Made by a program: the position numbers and the translations under genes | Shown here: positions 38,007 through 47,012 of the stretch, one piece after another | Numbering within the stretch: the stretch's first letter is position 1 | Layout: the number at the start of each line of letters is the position of its first letter | From: CAYRHN01 sp964424115 | Lineage (GTDB): Bacteria > Chloroflexota > Anaerolineae > Anaerolineales > Anaerolineaceae | NCBI GenBank assembly: GCA_964424115.1 | Contig: CAYRHN010000003.1 | Coordinates: 124,001 to 188,000, forward strand | DNA length: 64,000 bases | Direction: 5' to 3' | Notes under the pieces: model-generated | Databases searched by the model: none | Told to the model about the DNA's origin: nothing | Seen by the model: the letters and a program-made list of their open reading frames with translations, nothing else

Positions 38007-39023
38007 ATGTCTCGCGTAAAGTTTTTTGCGTTTGTTTTGGCTTTGACCATGATCGTAAGCGCCTGTACCCCGGCGACCCCCACGGCTGTCCCCGAACCCA
38101 CTGCGGTCCCGGCCGGCCTGCCTTGCGCTCCGAATTGCCAATATTCGGATCTGGTGGTTGGCTTCCTCCAGACCGGTTCTGAAGGCGGCTGGCGCGCTGC
38201 GAACACCGCCTCTTTCAAAGAGACCGCCGATCAATTGGGCCTGACCCTGAAGTTCTATGACTCCCAGAATGACCTGGCCAAAGAAGTGGCCGGCTTCCAT
38301 CAATTCATTCAGGACCCCGAAGTGAACGTGATCGTCCTCTCCGCCCTGGAGACGACCGGCTGGGAAGAAGTGCTGCAGGAAGCCAAAGCCGCCGGTAAAG
38401 TCGTTGTCATCCAGGACCGTCGCATTGACGCTCCGGATACCATGTTCGAAACTTACATCGGCGCCGACTTTGTTGAAGAAGGCCGCAAGGCCGCGGATGA
38501 GATCTGCGCCCTGCTGAAAGACAGCCCCAACAAGAAGGTCTGGGAGCTGGTCGGTAATGTGGGTTCCTCGGCTGCCAAAGACCGCGGCCAGGGCTTCCGC
38601 GAGAAGATGGGCGATTGCGGCATCACCATCACCAACAGCCAGACCGCCAACTGGTCCATCACCGAAGGCAAGCAGGTCACCGAAGCCTGGTTGAAGGAAT
38701 CCAAGGATGTGGCGGCGATCTTTGCCCAGAATGACGAAATGGGCCTGGGCGCCATCGAAGCCTTGAAAGAAGCCGGCCTCGTGCCCGGTGTGGACGTGAA
38801 AGTTCTCTCGGTGGATGCCACCGCCGGCGCCTTCAAGGCCATGCTGGCAGGCGAGCTGAACGTGACCGTGGAATGCAACCCGCTGCTGGCCCCGCAGGTC
38901 TATGAAGCTGCCCTGAAAGCCGCCAACGGCGAAAAACTGCCCAAGTGGGTTGTCTCGCAGGAAGGCGTATTCCGCGCCACGGATCCGAACTTGCAGGAAA
39001 TTGCCGACGGCCGCAAGTACTAA
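38007..39023 (+). CDS. Sugar ABC transporter substrate-binding lipoprotein, YtfQ-like
   Basis: A 338-residue lipoprotein. Lipobox VSAC at residues ~17-20 is followed by a Pro/Thr linker. The binding domain starts DLVVGFLQTGSEGGWRAANT, closely resembling the galactofuranose-binding protein YtfQ of E. coli (VGFSQVGSESGWRAA), with further matches at TTGWEEVLQEAKAAGKVV, QDRRIDAP and AQNDEMGLGAIEALKEAG. Such proteins bind furanose sugars. Next to arabinose catabolic genes the likely ligand is L-arabinose, perhaps in furanose form, or arabinofuranosides. The ATG at 38007 with an AAGGAGA site was chosen; the longer frame is leader sequence. A hairpin after the stop separates it from the ATPase gene. 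Confidence 0.92.
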   Translation: MSRVKFFAFVLALTMIVSACTPATPTAVPEPTAVPAGLPCAPNCQYSDLVVGFLQTGSEGGWRAANTASFKETADQLGLTLKFYDSQNDLAKEVAGFHQFIQDPEVNVIVLSALETTGWEEVLQEAKAAGKVVVIQDRRIDAPDTMFETYIGADFVEEGRKAADEICALLKDSPNKKVWELVGNVGSSAAKDRGQGFREKMGDCGITITNSQTANWSITEGKQVTEAWLKESKDVAAIFAQNDEMGLGAIEALKEAGLVPGVDVKVLSVDATAGAFKAMLAGELNVTVECNPLLAPQVYEAALKAANGEKLPKWVVSQEGVFRATDPNLQEIADGRKY

Positions 39024-39106
39024 AATAACCGAATCACAAGGTTGGTCGAGCCGACCCCACCAAAACGTTTGCTCGACTCCTTCCTGATGTAGGGATCGGG
39101 ATTTCA

Positions 39107-39136
39107 TGAGGAGCGGCGGGTCGGAGCCGCTCCTCA
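39107..39136 (+). terminator. 11-bp stem hairpin between binding-protein and ATPase genes
   Basis: TGAGGAGCGGC (39107-39117) and GCCGCTCCTCA (39126-39136) form a perfect stem with an 8-base loop. A weaker stem, GTCGAGC/GCTCGAC (39045-39077), precedes it. Such stems after a binding-protein gene usually cause partial termination or protect the upstream mRNA, raising binding protein over membrane components. Confidence 0.65.
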
Positions 39137-39151
39137 CATTTCAAAAGCTGG

Positions 39152-40684
39152 ATGGATGGTATGACAGAATCAAACAGCGAGTCTTTGCTTGTCTCGATGC
39201 AGGGGATTCACAAGGCCTTTCCCGGCGTGCAGGCATTGGTGAATGTGGATTTTAGTTTGAAGTACGGCGAGATCCACGCCCTGATGGGAGGGAACGGGGC
39301 GGGAAAATCGACCCTGATCAAAGTGCTCACCGGCGTTGAGCACCCTGATAAGGGGCACATTTTCCTGGCGGGCAAGGAAGTGCACGTGCGTTCCCCGCAG
39401 CATGCCCAAACCCTCGGCATCAGCACGGTGTACCAGGAGATCAACCTGTGCCCCAACCTGACCGTGGCCGAGAATATCTTGATCGGGCGCGAACCGATGC
39501 GCCTGGGCAGCATCCACTGGAAAAAGCTCAATGCCCAGGCCAGGGAGATCATGACCCGCGTGCTGGGCCTGGATATCGATGTGACCGGGGTGCTTGGCGC
39601 GTATTCGGTGGCGATCCAGCAGATGGTGGCCATCGTGCGGGCGCTGGAGATCGGGAATGCCAAGGTGTTGATCCTGGATGAACCCACCTCCAGCCTCTCC
39701 ACCCGCGAGACCGAGCAGCTCTTCGGGGTGATGCGGCGCTTGAAGGGCGAGGGCGTGGGGATCATCTTCATTACCCACTTCATCGACCAGGTTTACCAGA
39801 TCTCGGACCGCATCACCATCATCCGCAACGGCCAGCTGGTCGGCACCTACGAGACGGCCGGGATGACGCGCATGGAATTGATCACCAAGATGATCGGCAA
39901 GACCATCACGGAATTGGACGATCTCTCCAAAGTGAAGGGGGAGATCGGCAAGAAGATCGGCCAGGAGGCAGTGCTCGAGGCACATTCCCTGGGCCAGGCC
40001 GGGCAGGTCCAGCCGCTGGACCTTGATCTGCATTCCGGGGAAGTGCTGGGGCTGGCCGGGCTGGTCGGCTCCGGCCGCACCGAAACCGCCAACCTGCTCT
40101 TTGGGCTGGACGACCCGGACAGCGGCACCCTGACCATCGGCGGCAAACGGGTGACCAAATTCTCCCCGCTGGACTCGATCAAGCGCGGGCTGGCGCTCTT
40201 GCCGGAGGACCGCAAGGCGGCCGGCATTGTGGACGAACTGACCGTCCGCGAGAATATCATCCTTGCGCTGCAGGCCGGCCGGGGCTGGTTCAAGTTCTTG
40301 AGCGTGCCCAAGCAATACGAGATCGCGGAGAAATTCATCAAATTGCTTGAAATTGCCACGCCTTCCGCCGACCAGCCGGTGAAGAACCTGAGCGGGGGCA
40401 ACCAGCAGAAGGTGATCCTGGCGCGCTGGCTGGCTACCGATCCGCGCGTGTTGATCCTGGACGAGCCGACGCGCGGGATCGACATCGGCACCAAGGCTGA
40501 AATCCAAAAATTGGTGTTGAACCTGGCGGATGAAGGCAAGTCCTGCATATTCATTTCCTCCGAACTGGAAGAGGTCATGCGCTGCTCGCACCGCATTGCG
40601 GTGATGAGCGACCACCAGAAGATCGCCGAAGTGGGCGGCGACACGGATGAGCATGACGTCATGCGATTAATGGCAGGTGAATAA
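39152..40684 (+). CDS. Sugar ABC transporter ATP-binding protein, two ABC domains (YtfR/RbsA type)
   Basis: A 510-residue ATPase energising the sugar importer. Domain 1 has Walker A GGNGAGKST, a degenerate signature region (YSVAIQQMVAIVRAL) and Walker B VLILDEPTSSL. Domain 2 has the typical degenerate Walker A GLVGSGRTE, the signature LSGGNQQKV and Walker B VLILDEPTRG. This asymmetric fused pair is diagnostic for the RbsA/AraG/YtfR group of carbohydrate uptake ATPases. It is followed by two permease genes with one-base and two-base spacing. A second in-frame ATG lies at 39161; neither has a strong ribosome site. Confidence 0.95.
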   Translation: MDGMTESNSESLLVSMQGIHKAFPGVQALVNVDFSLKYGEIHALMGGNGAGKSTLIKVLTGVEHPDKGHIFLAGKEVHVRSPQHAQTLGISTVYQEINLCPNLTVAENILIGREPMRLGSIHWKKLNAQAREIMTRVLGLDIDVTGVLGAYSVAIQQMVAIVRALEIGNAKVLILDEPTSSLSTRETEQLFGVMRRLKGEGVGIIFITHFIDQVYQISDRITIIRNGQLVGTYETAGMTRMELITKMIGKTITELDDLSKVKGEIGKKIGQEAVLEAHSLGQAGQVQPLDLDLHSGEVLGLAGLVGSGRTETANLLFGLDDPDSGTLTIGGKRVTKFSPLDSIKRGLALLPEDRKAAGIVDELTVRENIILALQAGRGWFKFLSVPKQYEIAEKFIKLLEIATPSADQPVKNLSGGNQQKVILARWLATDPRVLILDEPTRGIDIGTKAEIQKLVLNLADEGKSCIFISSELEEVMRCSHRIAVMSDHQKIAEVGGDTDEHDVMRLMAGE

Positions 40685-41763
40685 TGGAAAAAACGAGCTC
40701 CAAATTCACGGTAAGAAAGATCACGGAGAGCAAGCTCTTCTTTCCTTTCCTCACGCTGGCGATCATCCTGCTGCTGGACCTGGTGATCATCCCCAATTTC
40801 TTTGCCATCCAGGTCCGCGACGGGAACCTGTACGGCAGCCTGATCGACATCCTGCGTAACGCCTCGCCGGTGATGATCCTGGCCCTGGGGATGACGCTGG
40901 TGATCGCGGTGGGCGGGGTGGACCTTTCGGTGGGCGCGGTGATGGCCATCGCGTCTTCCGTCGCGGCGGTGATGATGAACCCGGTGATCATTGGCCTGGA
41001 GTTGCCGCCCGACCTGATGAAATTCATCAACGACCCCAATTTCACCTATTCCCCGCTGTGGGAGGTGATCCTGGTAGCGTTGATCGTGGCCACGGTCTGC
41101 GGGCTGTGGAACGGGGTGCTGGTGGCCTACGTCAAGATCCAACCGATGGTGGCCACGCTGATCCTGATGATCGCCGGGCGCGGGATCGCCCAACTGATCA
41201 CCAACGGGGTGCGCATCCAGATCTTCTACGAGCCGTATGCCTATATCGGGCAGGGCTGGGCGGTGCTGCCGTTCTCGCTGTACCTGGTGGCGATCCTGTT
41301 CGTCATCACCTGGTTGATCACCCGGCGCAGCGCCATCGGGCTCTTCATTGAATCTGTGGGGATCAACTCCCGCTCCAGCCTGTTCAGCGGCATCAAAGAG
41401 AAGAAGATCAAGCTGCTGGCCTATGCCTTTTGCGGCTTTTGCGCCGGGCTGGCGGGGTTGATCGCCTCCTCCAATATCAAGACCTCCGATGCGCATAACA
41501 TCGGGTTGGGGCTGGAACTGGACGCCATCCTGGCGGTGGTGATCGGGGGGACGGTGATGGGGGCGGGCGGGCGCTTCTCCCTGTTCGCCAGCCTGGTCGG
41601 CGCGGTGGTGATCCAGGCGATCACTACCTCGATGTACGCGCTGGGCGTGCCGGCCTTCGCGCTGCAGGCGATCAAGGGCGTCTTCGTCATCTTTATGATC
41701 CTGCTCTATTCTCAGCAAGCCCGCAGCCTGATCCGCAAGATCAGCGCGCCAAAAGGCGGTTAG
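40684..41763 (+). CDS. Sugar ABC transporter permease, YtfT-like
   Basis: A 359-residue membrane protein with about 9-10 helices of the RbsC/BPD_transp_2 family. The segment ILALGMTLVIAVGGVDLSVG is the family signature, and the coupling-loop region GINSRSSLFSGIKEKKIK and VVIGGTVMGAGGRFS are also typical. YtfQ-type systems use two different permeases, and this is the first. The ATG overlaps the ATPase stop codon (TAATG), indicating tight coupling. Substrate is inferred to be arabinose or a related furanose. Confidence 0.93.
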   Translation: MEKTSSKFTVRKITESKLFFPFLTLAIILLLDLVIIPNFFAIQVRDGNLYGSLIDILRNASPVMILALGMTLVIAVGGVDLSVGAVMAIASSVAAVMMNPVIIGLELPPDLMKFINDPNFTYSPLWEVILVALIVATVCGLWNGVLVAYVKIQPMVATLILMIAGRGIAQLITNGVRIQIFYEPYAYIGQGWAVLPFSLYLVAILFVITWLITRRSAIGLFIESVGINSRSSLFSGIKEKKIKLLAYAFCGFCAGLAGLIASSNIKTSDAHNIGLGLELDAILAVVIGGTVMGAGGRFSLFASLVGAVVIQAITTSMYALGVPAFALQAIKGVFVIFMILLYSQQARSLIRKISAPKGG

Positions 41764-41765
41764 CC

Positions 41766-43340
41766 ATGATGAACAAGATCTCTTTATTTGTCTCCAAGAA
41801 CCGCAGGTTCATTCCCCTGGCCGCCACGGCGCTGCTGGCATTTGCCGCCTATTTTTTCGGGATGATCTCCTATCCCGGCATGCGCGATGCCCAGGTGTTC
41901 CTGAACATCTTCCGCAATAACGCCTACCTGATGATCAGCGCGGTGGGGATGACCTTCGTGATCCTCTCCGGCGGGATCGACCTTTCGGTCAGCGGGGTGG
42001 TGGCCCTCACTACGGTGGCCACGGCAGCCCTGATCCGGGATGGTTGGAGCCCGTGGGCGGCCTTTGCGCTGATGCTGTTGATGGGTGCGGCGCTGGGCAC
42101 GGTGATGGGCTCCTTCGTGGCCTTTTTGAAGGTGCAGCCATTCATCGCCACCCTGGCGGGGATGTGGTTCGCGCGCGGGATGTGCTTTTTCATCAGCGAC
42201 GACGCCATCGCCATCAGCCATCCCGTCTATACCCTGCTGGGACAGACCAAGATCCTGATCCCCGGCCTGGCCGAGATCGCCTGGAGCCAGGGCAAGGCTG
42301 CGCCGTATGTCACCATCCCGGTAGTGGTATCCCTGGTGCTGCTGGCGGTGGGGATCTATATTGCACATTACACCCGCTTCGGGCGCACGGTCTATGCCAT
42401 CGGCGGCAACGAACAATCGGCGCGCCTGATGGGCCTGCCGGTCGATTCCACCCGCGTGCTGGTCTACACCTTCAGCGGCTTTTGCTCGGCGCTGGCGGGG
42501 ATCGCCCTGAGCATCTTTGTCCTTTCGGGGCACGGGCTGTACGCTTCCGGCTTCGAGATGGATGTGATCGCCTCGGTGGTGATGGGCGGCACGATGCTCT
42601 CGGGCGGGGTGGGTTACTTGGTCGGCACGCCGTTCGGCGTGTTGATCCTGGGCATCACCCAGACGCTGATCCAGTTCAACGGGACGCTCAGCTCGTGGTG
42701 GACCAAGATCGTGATCGGCATGCTGACGCTGATGTTCATCGGCGTACAGAGCGTGCTGGCCTCGCGCAAGGGTGGGCGCTCCGACGAGAAGAAGGCTCCC
42801 CTGCCGGCCTGGCGCAAATGGTTGAACTACGGCATCCCGGTGGTCCTGGCGGCGGTGGTCATCCTGTCGGTCGTCTCGGGCGGCTCGCCGGGCAAGACCG
42901 AGGCCAAGACGCCCGCCAGCCAGCACTGCACCCTGCAGCCCTTCCGGCAGGATCAGGCGGCCGGGCTGGTCAAAGAGGGCGCGGTGGTGGTCTATGAACG
43001 CAACGGCGGCCCGGATTGCGTGGATGAGCTGTATGCCGTCTATCCCGACGGTCGCATCACGGGCGATAACGTGACCAATAAGATCGAGGCGCAGGTGACG
43101 ACCGAGGATGTCAACCTGCTGGTGACCGGGATCATGGACCAGGGCTGGTACACTGACGAACTGTACAACACCTGGCACACTCCCTGCGGGCAGTGCTACG
43201 GCTATTACCTGACGGTGGTGCATGAGAACCAGGCCAAGACCATCAAGGGCGTGGATGGCGGCACGGATGCTCCCGCGGTGTACTGGCAGATCATCTCGCT
43301 GGTCAAAGGCCTGGTCCCCAAGTTCCCGACCACGCCCTGA
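41766..43340 (+). CDS. Sugar ABC transporter permease, YjfF-like, with extra C-terminal extracytoplasmic domain
   Basis: A 524-residue protein, about 190 residues longer than YjfF-type permeases. Residues 1-335 are the permease: MTFVILSGGIDLSVSGVVAL, FIATLAGMWFARGMCFFISD, YAIGGNEQSARLMGLPVDST and FNGTLSSWWTKIVIGMLTL follow E. coli YjfF closely. After a linker there is one more helix (GIPVVLAAVVILSVVSGG) and then a globular domain (about 375-524). That domain has YERNGGPDCVDELYAVYPDG, a CGQC thioredoxin-like pair, and KGVDGGTDAPAVYW. The domain should lie outside the membrane. Such a domain is otherwise expected in lipoproteins; its role here is unknown. Next gene starts 36 bases downstream. 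Confidence 0.92.
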   Translation: MMNKISLFVSKNRRFIPLAATALLAFAAYFFGMISYPGMRDAQVFLNIFRNNAYLMISAVGMTFVILSGGIDLSVSGVVALTTVATAALIRDGWSPWAAFALMLLMGAALGTVMGSFVAFLKVQPFIATLAGMWFARGMCFFISDDAIAISHPVYTLLGQTKILIPGLAEIAWSQGKAAPYVTIPVVVSLVLLAVGIYIAHYTRFGRTVYAIGGNEQSARLMGLPVDSTRVLVYTFSGFCSALAGIALSIFVLSGHGLYASGFEMDVIASVVMGGTMLSGGVGYLVGTPFGVLILGITQTLIQFNGTLSSWWTKIVIGMLTLMFIGVQSVLASRKGGRSDEKKAPLPAWRKWLNYGIPVVLAAVVILSVVSGGSPGKTEAKTPASQHCTLQPFRQDQAAGLVKEGAVVVYERNGGPDCVDELYAVYPDGRITGDNVTNKIEAQVTTEDVNLLVTGIMDQGWYTDELYNTWHTPCGQCYGYYLTVVHENQAKTIKGVDGGTDAPAVYWQIISLVKGLVPKFPTTP

Positions 43341-43376
43341 CCGCGGTACGGCAGTTGATTATAAGGAGAAATACAG

Positions 43377-44297
43377 ATGCGAAAGCAAAAGGCGTTGATC
43401 CCCATCCTCATCCTTTTCAATCTTTTCCTGGCCGCGTGCGTCTATGTCGTGCTGCCGGAAGGCCTGGAAGCCCAAACCTCCACCATTTCCAAGGGTTGGA
43501 GCGCGGTGGTGACCCACGCGGACCAGACGGACGCCGGGGATCTGCACATTGACCTGACGATCCGCAACGAGACCGGACAATGGAGCACGATGAAGGCTGT
43601 GGAAGACAAGCCGGCGGTGTTGACCACCAGCGACGGAAAGACCCATAACTGCGAGACGGTCTTCGTCGGCACGGGCGGGCACCGCCTGGCGCCCGGTTTT
43701 CAAATGCGCGGATACACGGCCGGCACCAAGATGGAACCCAAGATCCAGTTGATCTACGTGGAATGCCAGGGCGTTCCGGCAGCGGCCGGCGCGAAGCTGG
43801 CGGTGGATTACGTGGCCTACAGCGGCGAGCTGAACTACTATCACCAGGAAGAGGGCGAAAGCAAAGGCACGTTAAACCTCAACCTGGATGAGACGGACGA
43901 GAACCTGACCTACCCGGTCTTCGAGCCGGTGGAAGGCCTGATCCAGAAGCAGGATGTGAGCATCACCGCGCTCAGCGATACGGTCATCACCCTGCTGGAT
44001 GTCACCCGTTCCGCGGACGGTTTTGAGTTCAAGTGGCAGAATGTCAACCCCACCGAATTTGCCCTGAAGATCCACATCGGCAACCCGCCCGTGATCGGCT
44101 CGGACGGCATCATCTACGGCTACTACGAGATCATGGACCTGGCGACGACCCCCATCACGCCTGCGGGGGGCGATGTGGAGTGGACGACAAAAGCAGCGGT
44201 TCCCGCAGAGGTGAAGGATTGCTATATCCTGTTGAGCGTGGAATCGAAGAATATGCGGCTGTACGTGAACTACGCCATCGATATTACCGATAAATAA
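43377..44297 (+). CDS. Putative lipoprotein of the arabinose locus, unknown function
   Basis: A 306-residue exported protein with lipobox LAAC (residues ~18-21). The rest appears all-beta: GWSAVVTHADQTDAGDLHID, IQLIYVECQG, VAYSGELNYY and NMRLYVNYAID. It contains only a few cysteines (HNCETV, VECQG, KDCYI). No known domain is recognised. It has a good AAGGAG site and lies between the permease and dehydrogenase genes. It could assist sugar capture or be a partner for the extra domain fused to the permease just upstream, which is only positional inference. Confidence 0.8.
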   Translation: MRKQKALIPILILFNLFLAACVYVVLPEGLEAQTSTISKGWSAVVTHADQTDAGDLHIDLTIRNETGQWSTMKAVEDKPAVLTTSDGKTHNCETVFVGTGGHRLAPGFQMRGYTAGTKMEPKIQLIYVECQGVPAAAGAKLAVDYVAYSGELNYYHQEEGESKGTLNLNLDETDENLTYPVFEPVEGLIQKQDVSITALSDTVITLLDVTRSADGFEFKWQNVNPTEFALKIHIGNPPVIGSDGIIYGYYEIMDLATTPITPAGGDVEWTTKAAVPAEVKDCYILLSVESKNMRLYVNYAIDITDK

Positions 44298-44316
44298 TCG
44301 AGGAGCCAAATTCCTT

Positions 44317-45315
44317 ATGAAAGTTGCGCGATTACACGGGGTGAACGACCTGCGGCTGAGCGATGAACCGGTCCCTGTTCCGGGGGCGGGCGAACAACTG
44401 CTGCAGGTGAGCAGGGTGGGCATTTGCGGTTCCGACCTGCACTGGTTCGCGCAGCAAGGGATCGGCGACGCGCGGCTGACCCGTCCGCTGGTGCTGGGTC
44501 ACGAGTTCTCTGCCCGCACTGCGAGCGGGGAGCGCGTGGCGGTGGATCCGTCCATCCCCTGTGGGCGGTGCGAATTCTGCGCGCGCGGATTTCCAAACCT
44601 GTGCCCCCATGTGCGCTTCGCAGGGCACGGCAGCGAGGACGGCGCCCTGCGCGATCAGATGGCCTGGGATTCCAACTGCCTGTTCCCCCTCCCGGACGAG
44701 CTTTCGGACGAGGACGGGGCCATGCTGGAGCCGCTGGGGGTGGCCATCCACGCCGTAGACCTGGCGCACCTGAAGCTGGGAATGAACGTGGGCGTATTTG
44801 GCTGCGGCCCGATTGGGCTGCTGATCGTCCGGCTGGCGCGCCTGGCGGGCGCGCAGAGCGTGATCGCGACCGATACCCTCCCCTGGCGGGTGGAGGCCGC
44901 GCAAGCCTACGGCGCGCACCACGCCTACCAGGTGGATGGCCGTCTGCCGGAAGGGCTGCTGCTGGAAGCATCCGGCGGGCGGGGCGTGGATGTGGCCTTT
45001 GAGGTGGCCGGGGCGCAGGGCGCCGTGGATGACGCCTTTGCGGCGGTCGTTCCCGGAGGAAAGGTGATCCTGGCGGGCATACCGGACGATGACCGGACGT
45101 CTTTCACCGCGTCGGCGGCGCGCCGCAAAGGGCTGACGATCAAACTGGTGCGGCGAATGAACCGCACTTACCCGCGCGCCATCCGCCTGGCACTGGCCGG
45201 GCAGGTGGACCTGCGCTCGCTGGTGACGCACCGCTTTCCCCTCAGCCGGGTCGCAGAGGCGTTCCAGACCGCAGCGCGCCGCGCAGGTCTTAAAGTGATC
45301 ATCGAGGTCGGGTAG
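44317..45315 (+). CDS. Zinc-dependent medium-chain polyol/sugar dehydrogenase
   Basis: A 332-residue MDR-family dehydrogenase. The catalytic zinc site appears as VGICGSDLHW and GHEFSA; the structural zinc site is CGRCEFCARGFPNLC. The NAD-binding motif is GVFGCGPIGLL. It resembles sorbitol, L-idonate and arabinitol dehydrogenases, which interconvert polyols and ketoses. In this operon it may oxidise an arabinose-derived polyol or L-arabinose itself, giving an alternative entry to the pathway. It has an AGGAG site 20 bases after the lipoprotein gene and is 24 bases before araB. Confidence 0.9.
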   Translation: MKVARLHGVNDLRLSDEPVPVPGAGEQLLQVSRVGICGSDLHWFAQQGIGDARLTRPLVLGHEFSARTASGERVAVDPSIPCGRCEFCARGFPNLCPHVRFAGHGSEDGALRDQMAWDSNCLFPLPDELSDEDGAMLEPLGVAIHAVDLAHLKLGMNVGVFGCGPIGLLIVRLARLAGAQSVIATDTLPWRVEAAQAYGAHHAYQVDGRLPEGLLLEASGGRGVDVAFEVAGAQGAVDDAFAAVVPGGKVILAGIPDDDRTSFTASAARRKGLTIKLVRRMNRTYPRAIRLALAGQVDLRSLVTHRFPLSRVAEAFQTAARRAGLKVIIEVG

Positions 45316-45339
45316 AGGAGCCCGAAGAGGAGCAGCAGG

Positions 45340-47010
45340 ATGAGCAAATACACGATCGGTGTTGATTTTGGGACGGAGAGCGGGCGGGCGGTGCTGGTGG
45401 ATGTGGCCGACGGCCGCGAGGTGGCTACCGCGATCTATCCTTATTCCCATGCGGTGATCGACGAGCGCCTGCCGGACGGTGGGCCGCGCCTGGAACCGGA
45501 TTGGGCCTTGCAGGACCCGCAGGATTATATCCGCACCTTTCAGAATACCATCCCGGCGGTGTTGAAGCAGTCGGGGGTGAACCCGGCCGATGTGATCGGG
45601 ATCGGGATCGACTTTACCGCCTGCACGATGCTGCCGGTGAAGGCGGACGGCACGCCCCTGTGCTGCCTGCCCGAACTGCGCAACCGCCCGCATGCCTGGG
45701 TGAAGTTGTGGAAACACCATTCCGCCCAGCCGGAGGCCGACCAGATCAACGCCACGGCGCGCGAAATGGGCGAACCCTGGCTGGACCGCTACGGCGGCAA
45801 GATCTCCTCCGAGTGGTTCTTTGCCAAAACGCTGCAGATCCTGCACGAAGCCCCCGAGATCTATGAGGCGGCGGACCGGCTGTTGGAGGCGGCGGATTGG
45901 GTGGTCTGGCAATTGACCGGCACCGAAACACGCAACAGCTGCACGGCCGGCTACAAGGCCATCTGGTCCAAGAAGGACGGTTTCCCCCGTCCGGAATTCT
46001 TTGCCGCGCTGCATCCCCGGCTGGGCGGGGTGGTGCAGGAAAAGCTCACCACAGATATTCGCCCGATCGGCGGGCGCGCGGGCGGGTTGACCGCCCAGGC
46101 GGCCGGGTGGACCGGGCTGCTGCCCGGCACGGCGGTGGCGATCGCAAATGTGGACGCGCACGTGGCCGTCCCGGCGGCGACGGTGACCGAACCCGGCCGG
46201 ATGGTGATGATCATGGGCACCTCCACCTGCGACATGGTGCTGGGCAGCGAGGAACATATTGTGCCCGGCATGTGCGGGTACGTGGAAGACGGCATCATCC
46301 CCGGCTTTTTTGGATACGAGGCCGGGCAATCCTGCGTGGGCGATCACTTTGCCTGGTTCGTGGAAAACTGCGTCCCGGAGGCTTACGCGCAGGAAGCCAG
46401 GCAGCGCGGGATGAACATTCACCAACTGCTGGAAGAGAAAGCCGGGCTGTTGAAGGTGGGTGAAAGCGGCCTGCTGGCGCTGGATTGGTGGAACGGCAAC
46501 CGCTCGGTGCTGGTGGACGTGGACCTGACCGGTTTGCTGGTGGGGGCCACGCTGGCGACCCGCCCGGAGGAGATCTACCGCGCGCTGATCGAGGCTACCG
46601 CCTACGGCAAGCGCATCATCATCGAGACCTTCCAGAAGAACGGCGTGCCGATCCACGAACTGGTGGCCTGCGGCGGGCTGCCCGAAAAGAACAAGCTGTT
46701 GATGCAAATTTACGCGGATGTGACCGGCTTGCCGATCCGGGTCAGCGCTTCCAGGCAGACCCCCGCGCTGGGTTCGGCCATGTTCGGCGCGGTGGCGGCG
46801 GGCAAGGCCGCGGGCGGCTACGATTCCATTTACGAGGCGGCGGGCGCGATGGCGCACCTGCAGGAAGTGGTGTACACCGCCCGGCCTGAAAACCAGGCCG
46901 TCTATGAAAAGCTGTATGCCGAATACGTGCTGCTGCACGATTATTTTGGGCGCGGCGCCAACGACGTGATGAAACGCCTGAAGGCCATTCGCGCCGAAGC
47001 GAGGGTGTGA
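45340..47010 (+). CDS. araB: Ribulokinase
   Basis: A 556-residue FGGY-family kinase that phosphorylates L-ribulose to L-ribulose 5-phosphate. The ATP-site start YTIGVDFGTESGRAVLVDV is characteristic of ribulokinase, as are GIGIDFTACTMLPV, WKHHSAQPEADQIN and GIGIDFT. The C-terminal half has LVACGGLPEKNKLLMQIYAD and the ALGSAMFGAVAAG segment. Length matches the AraB family (about 550-570). A GAGGAG site precedes the ATG. It overlaps or nearly touches araD, and araA follows, so the three catabolic steps are encoded in one run, in the order araB-araD-araA. Confidence 0.95.
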   Translation: MSKYTIGVDFGTESGRAVLVDVADGREVATAIYPYSHAVIDERLPDGGPRLEPDWALQDPQDYIRTFQNTIPAVLKQSGVNPADVIGIGIDFTACTMLPVKADGTPLCCLPELRNRPHAWVKLWKHHSAQPEADQINATAREMGEPWLDRYGGKISSEWFFAKTLQILHEAPEIYEAADRLLEAADWVVWQLTGTETRNSCTAGYKAIWSKKDGFPRPEFFAALHPRLGGVVQEKLTTDIRPIGGRAGGLTAQAAGWTGLLPGTAVAIANVDAHVAVPAATVTEPGRMVMIMGTSTCDMVLGSEEHIVPGMCGYVEDGIIPGFFGYEAGQSCVGDHFAWFVENCVPEAYAQEARQRGMNIHQLLEEKAGLLKVGESGLLALDWWNGNRSVLVDVDLTGLLVGATLATRPEEIYRALIEATAYGKRIIIETFQKNGVPIHELVACGGLPEKNKLLMQIYADVTGLPIRVSASRQTPALGSAMFGAVAAGKAAGGYDSIYEAAGAMAHLQEVVYTARPENQAVYEKLYAEYVLLHDYFGRGANDVMKRLKAIRAEARV

Positions 47011-47012
47011 GT

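Noticed and set aside
42700..43340. Permease extension as an assembly or frameshift artefact
   Set aside because: The frame is uninterrupted, the composition is uniform, and a linker and extra membrane helix join the parts sensibly. I kept it as a real fusion but flagged it for checking.
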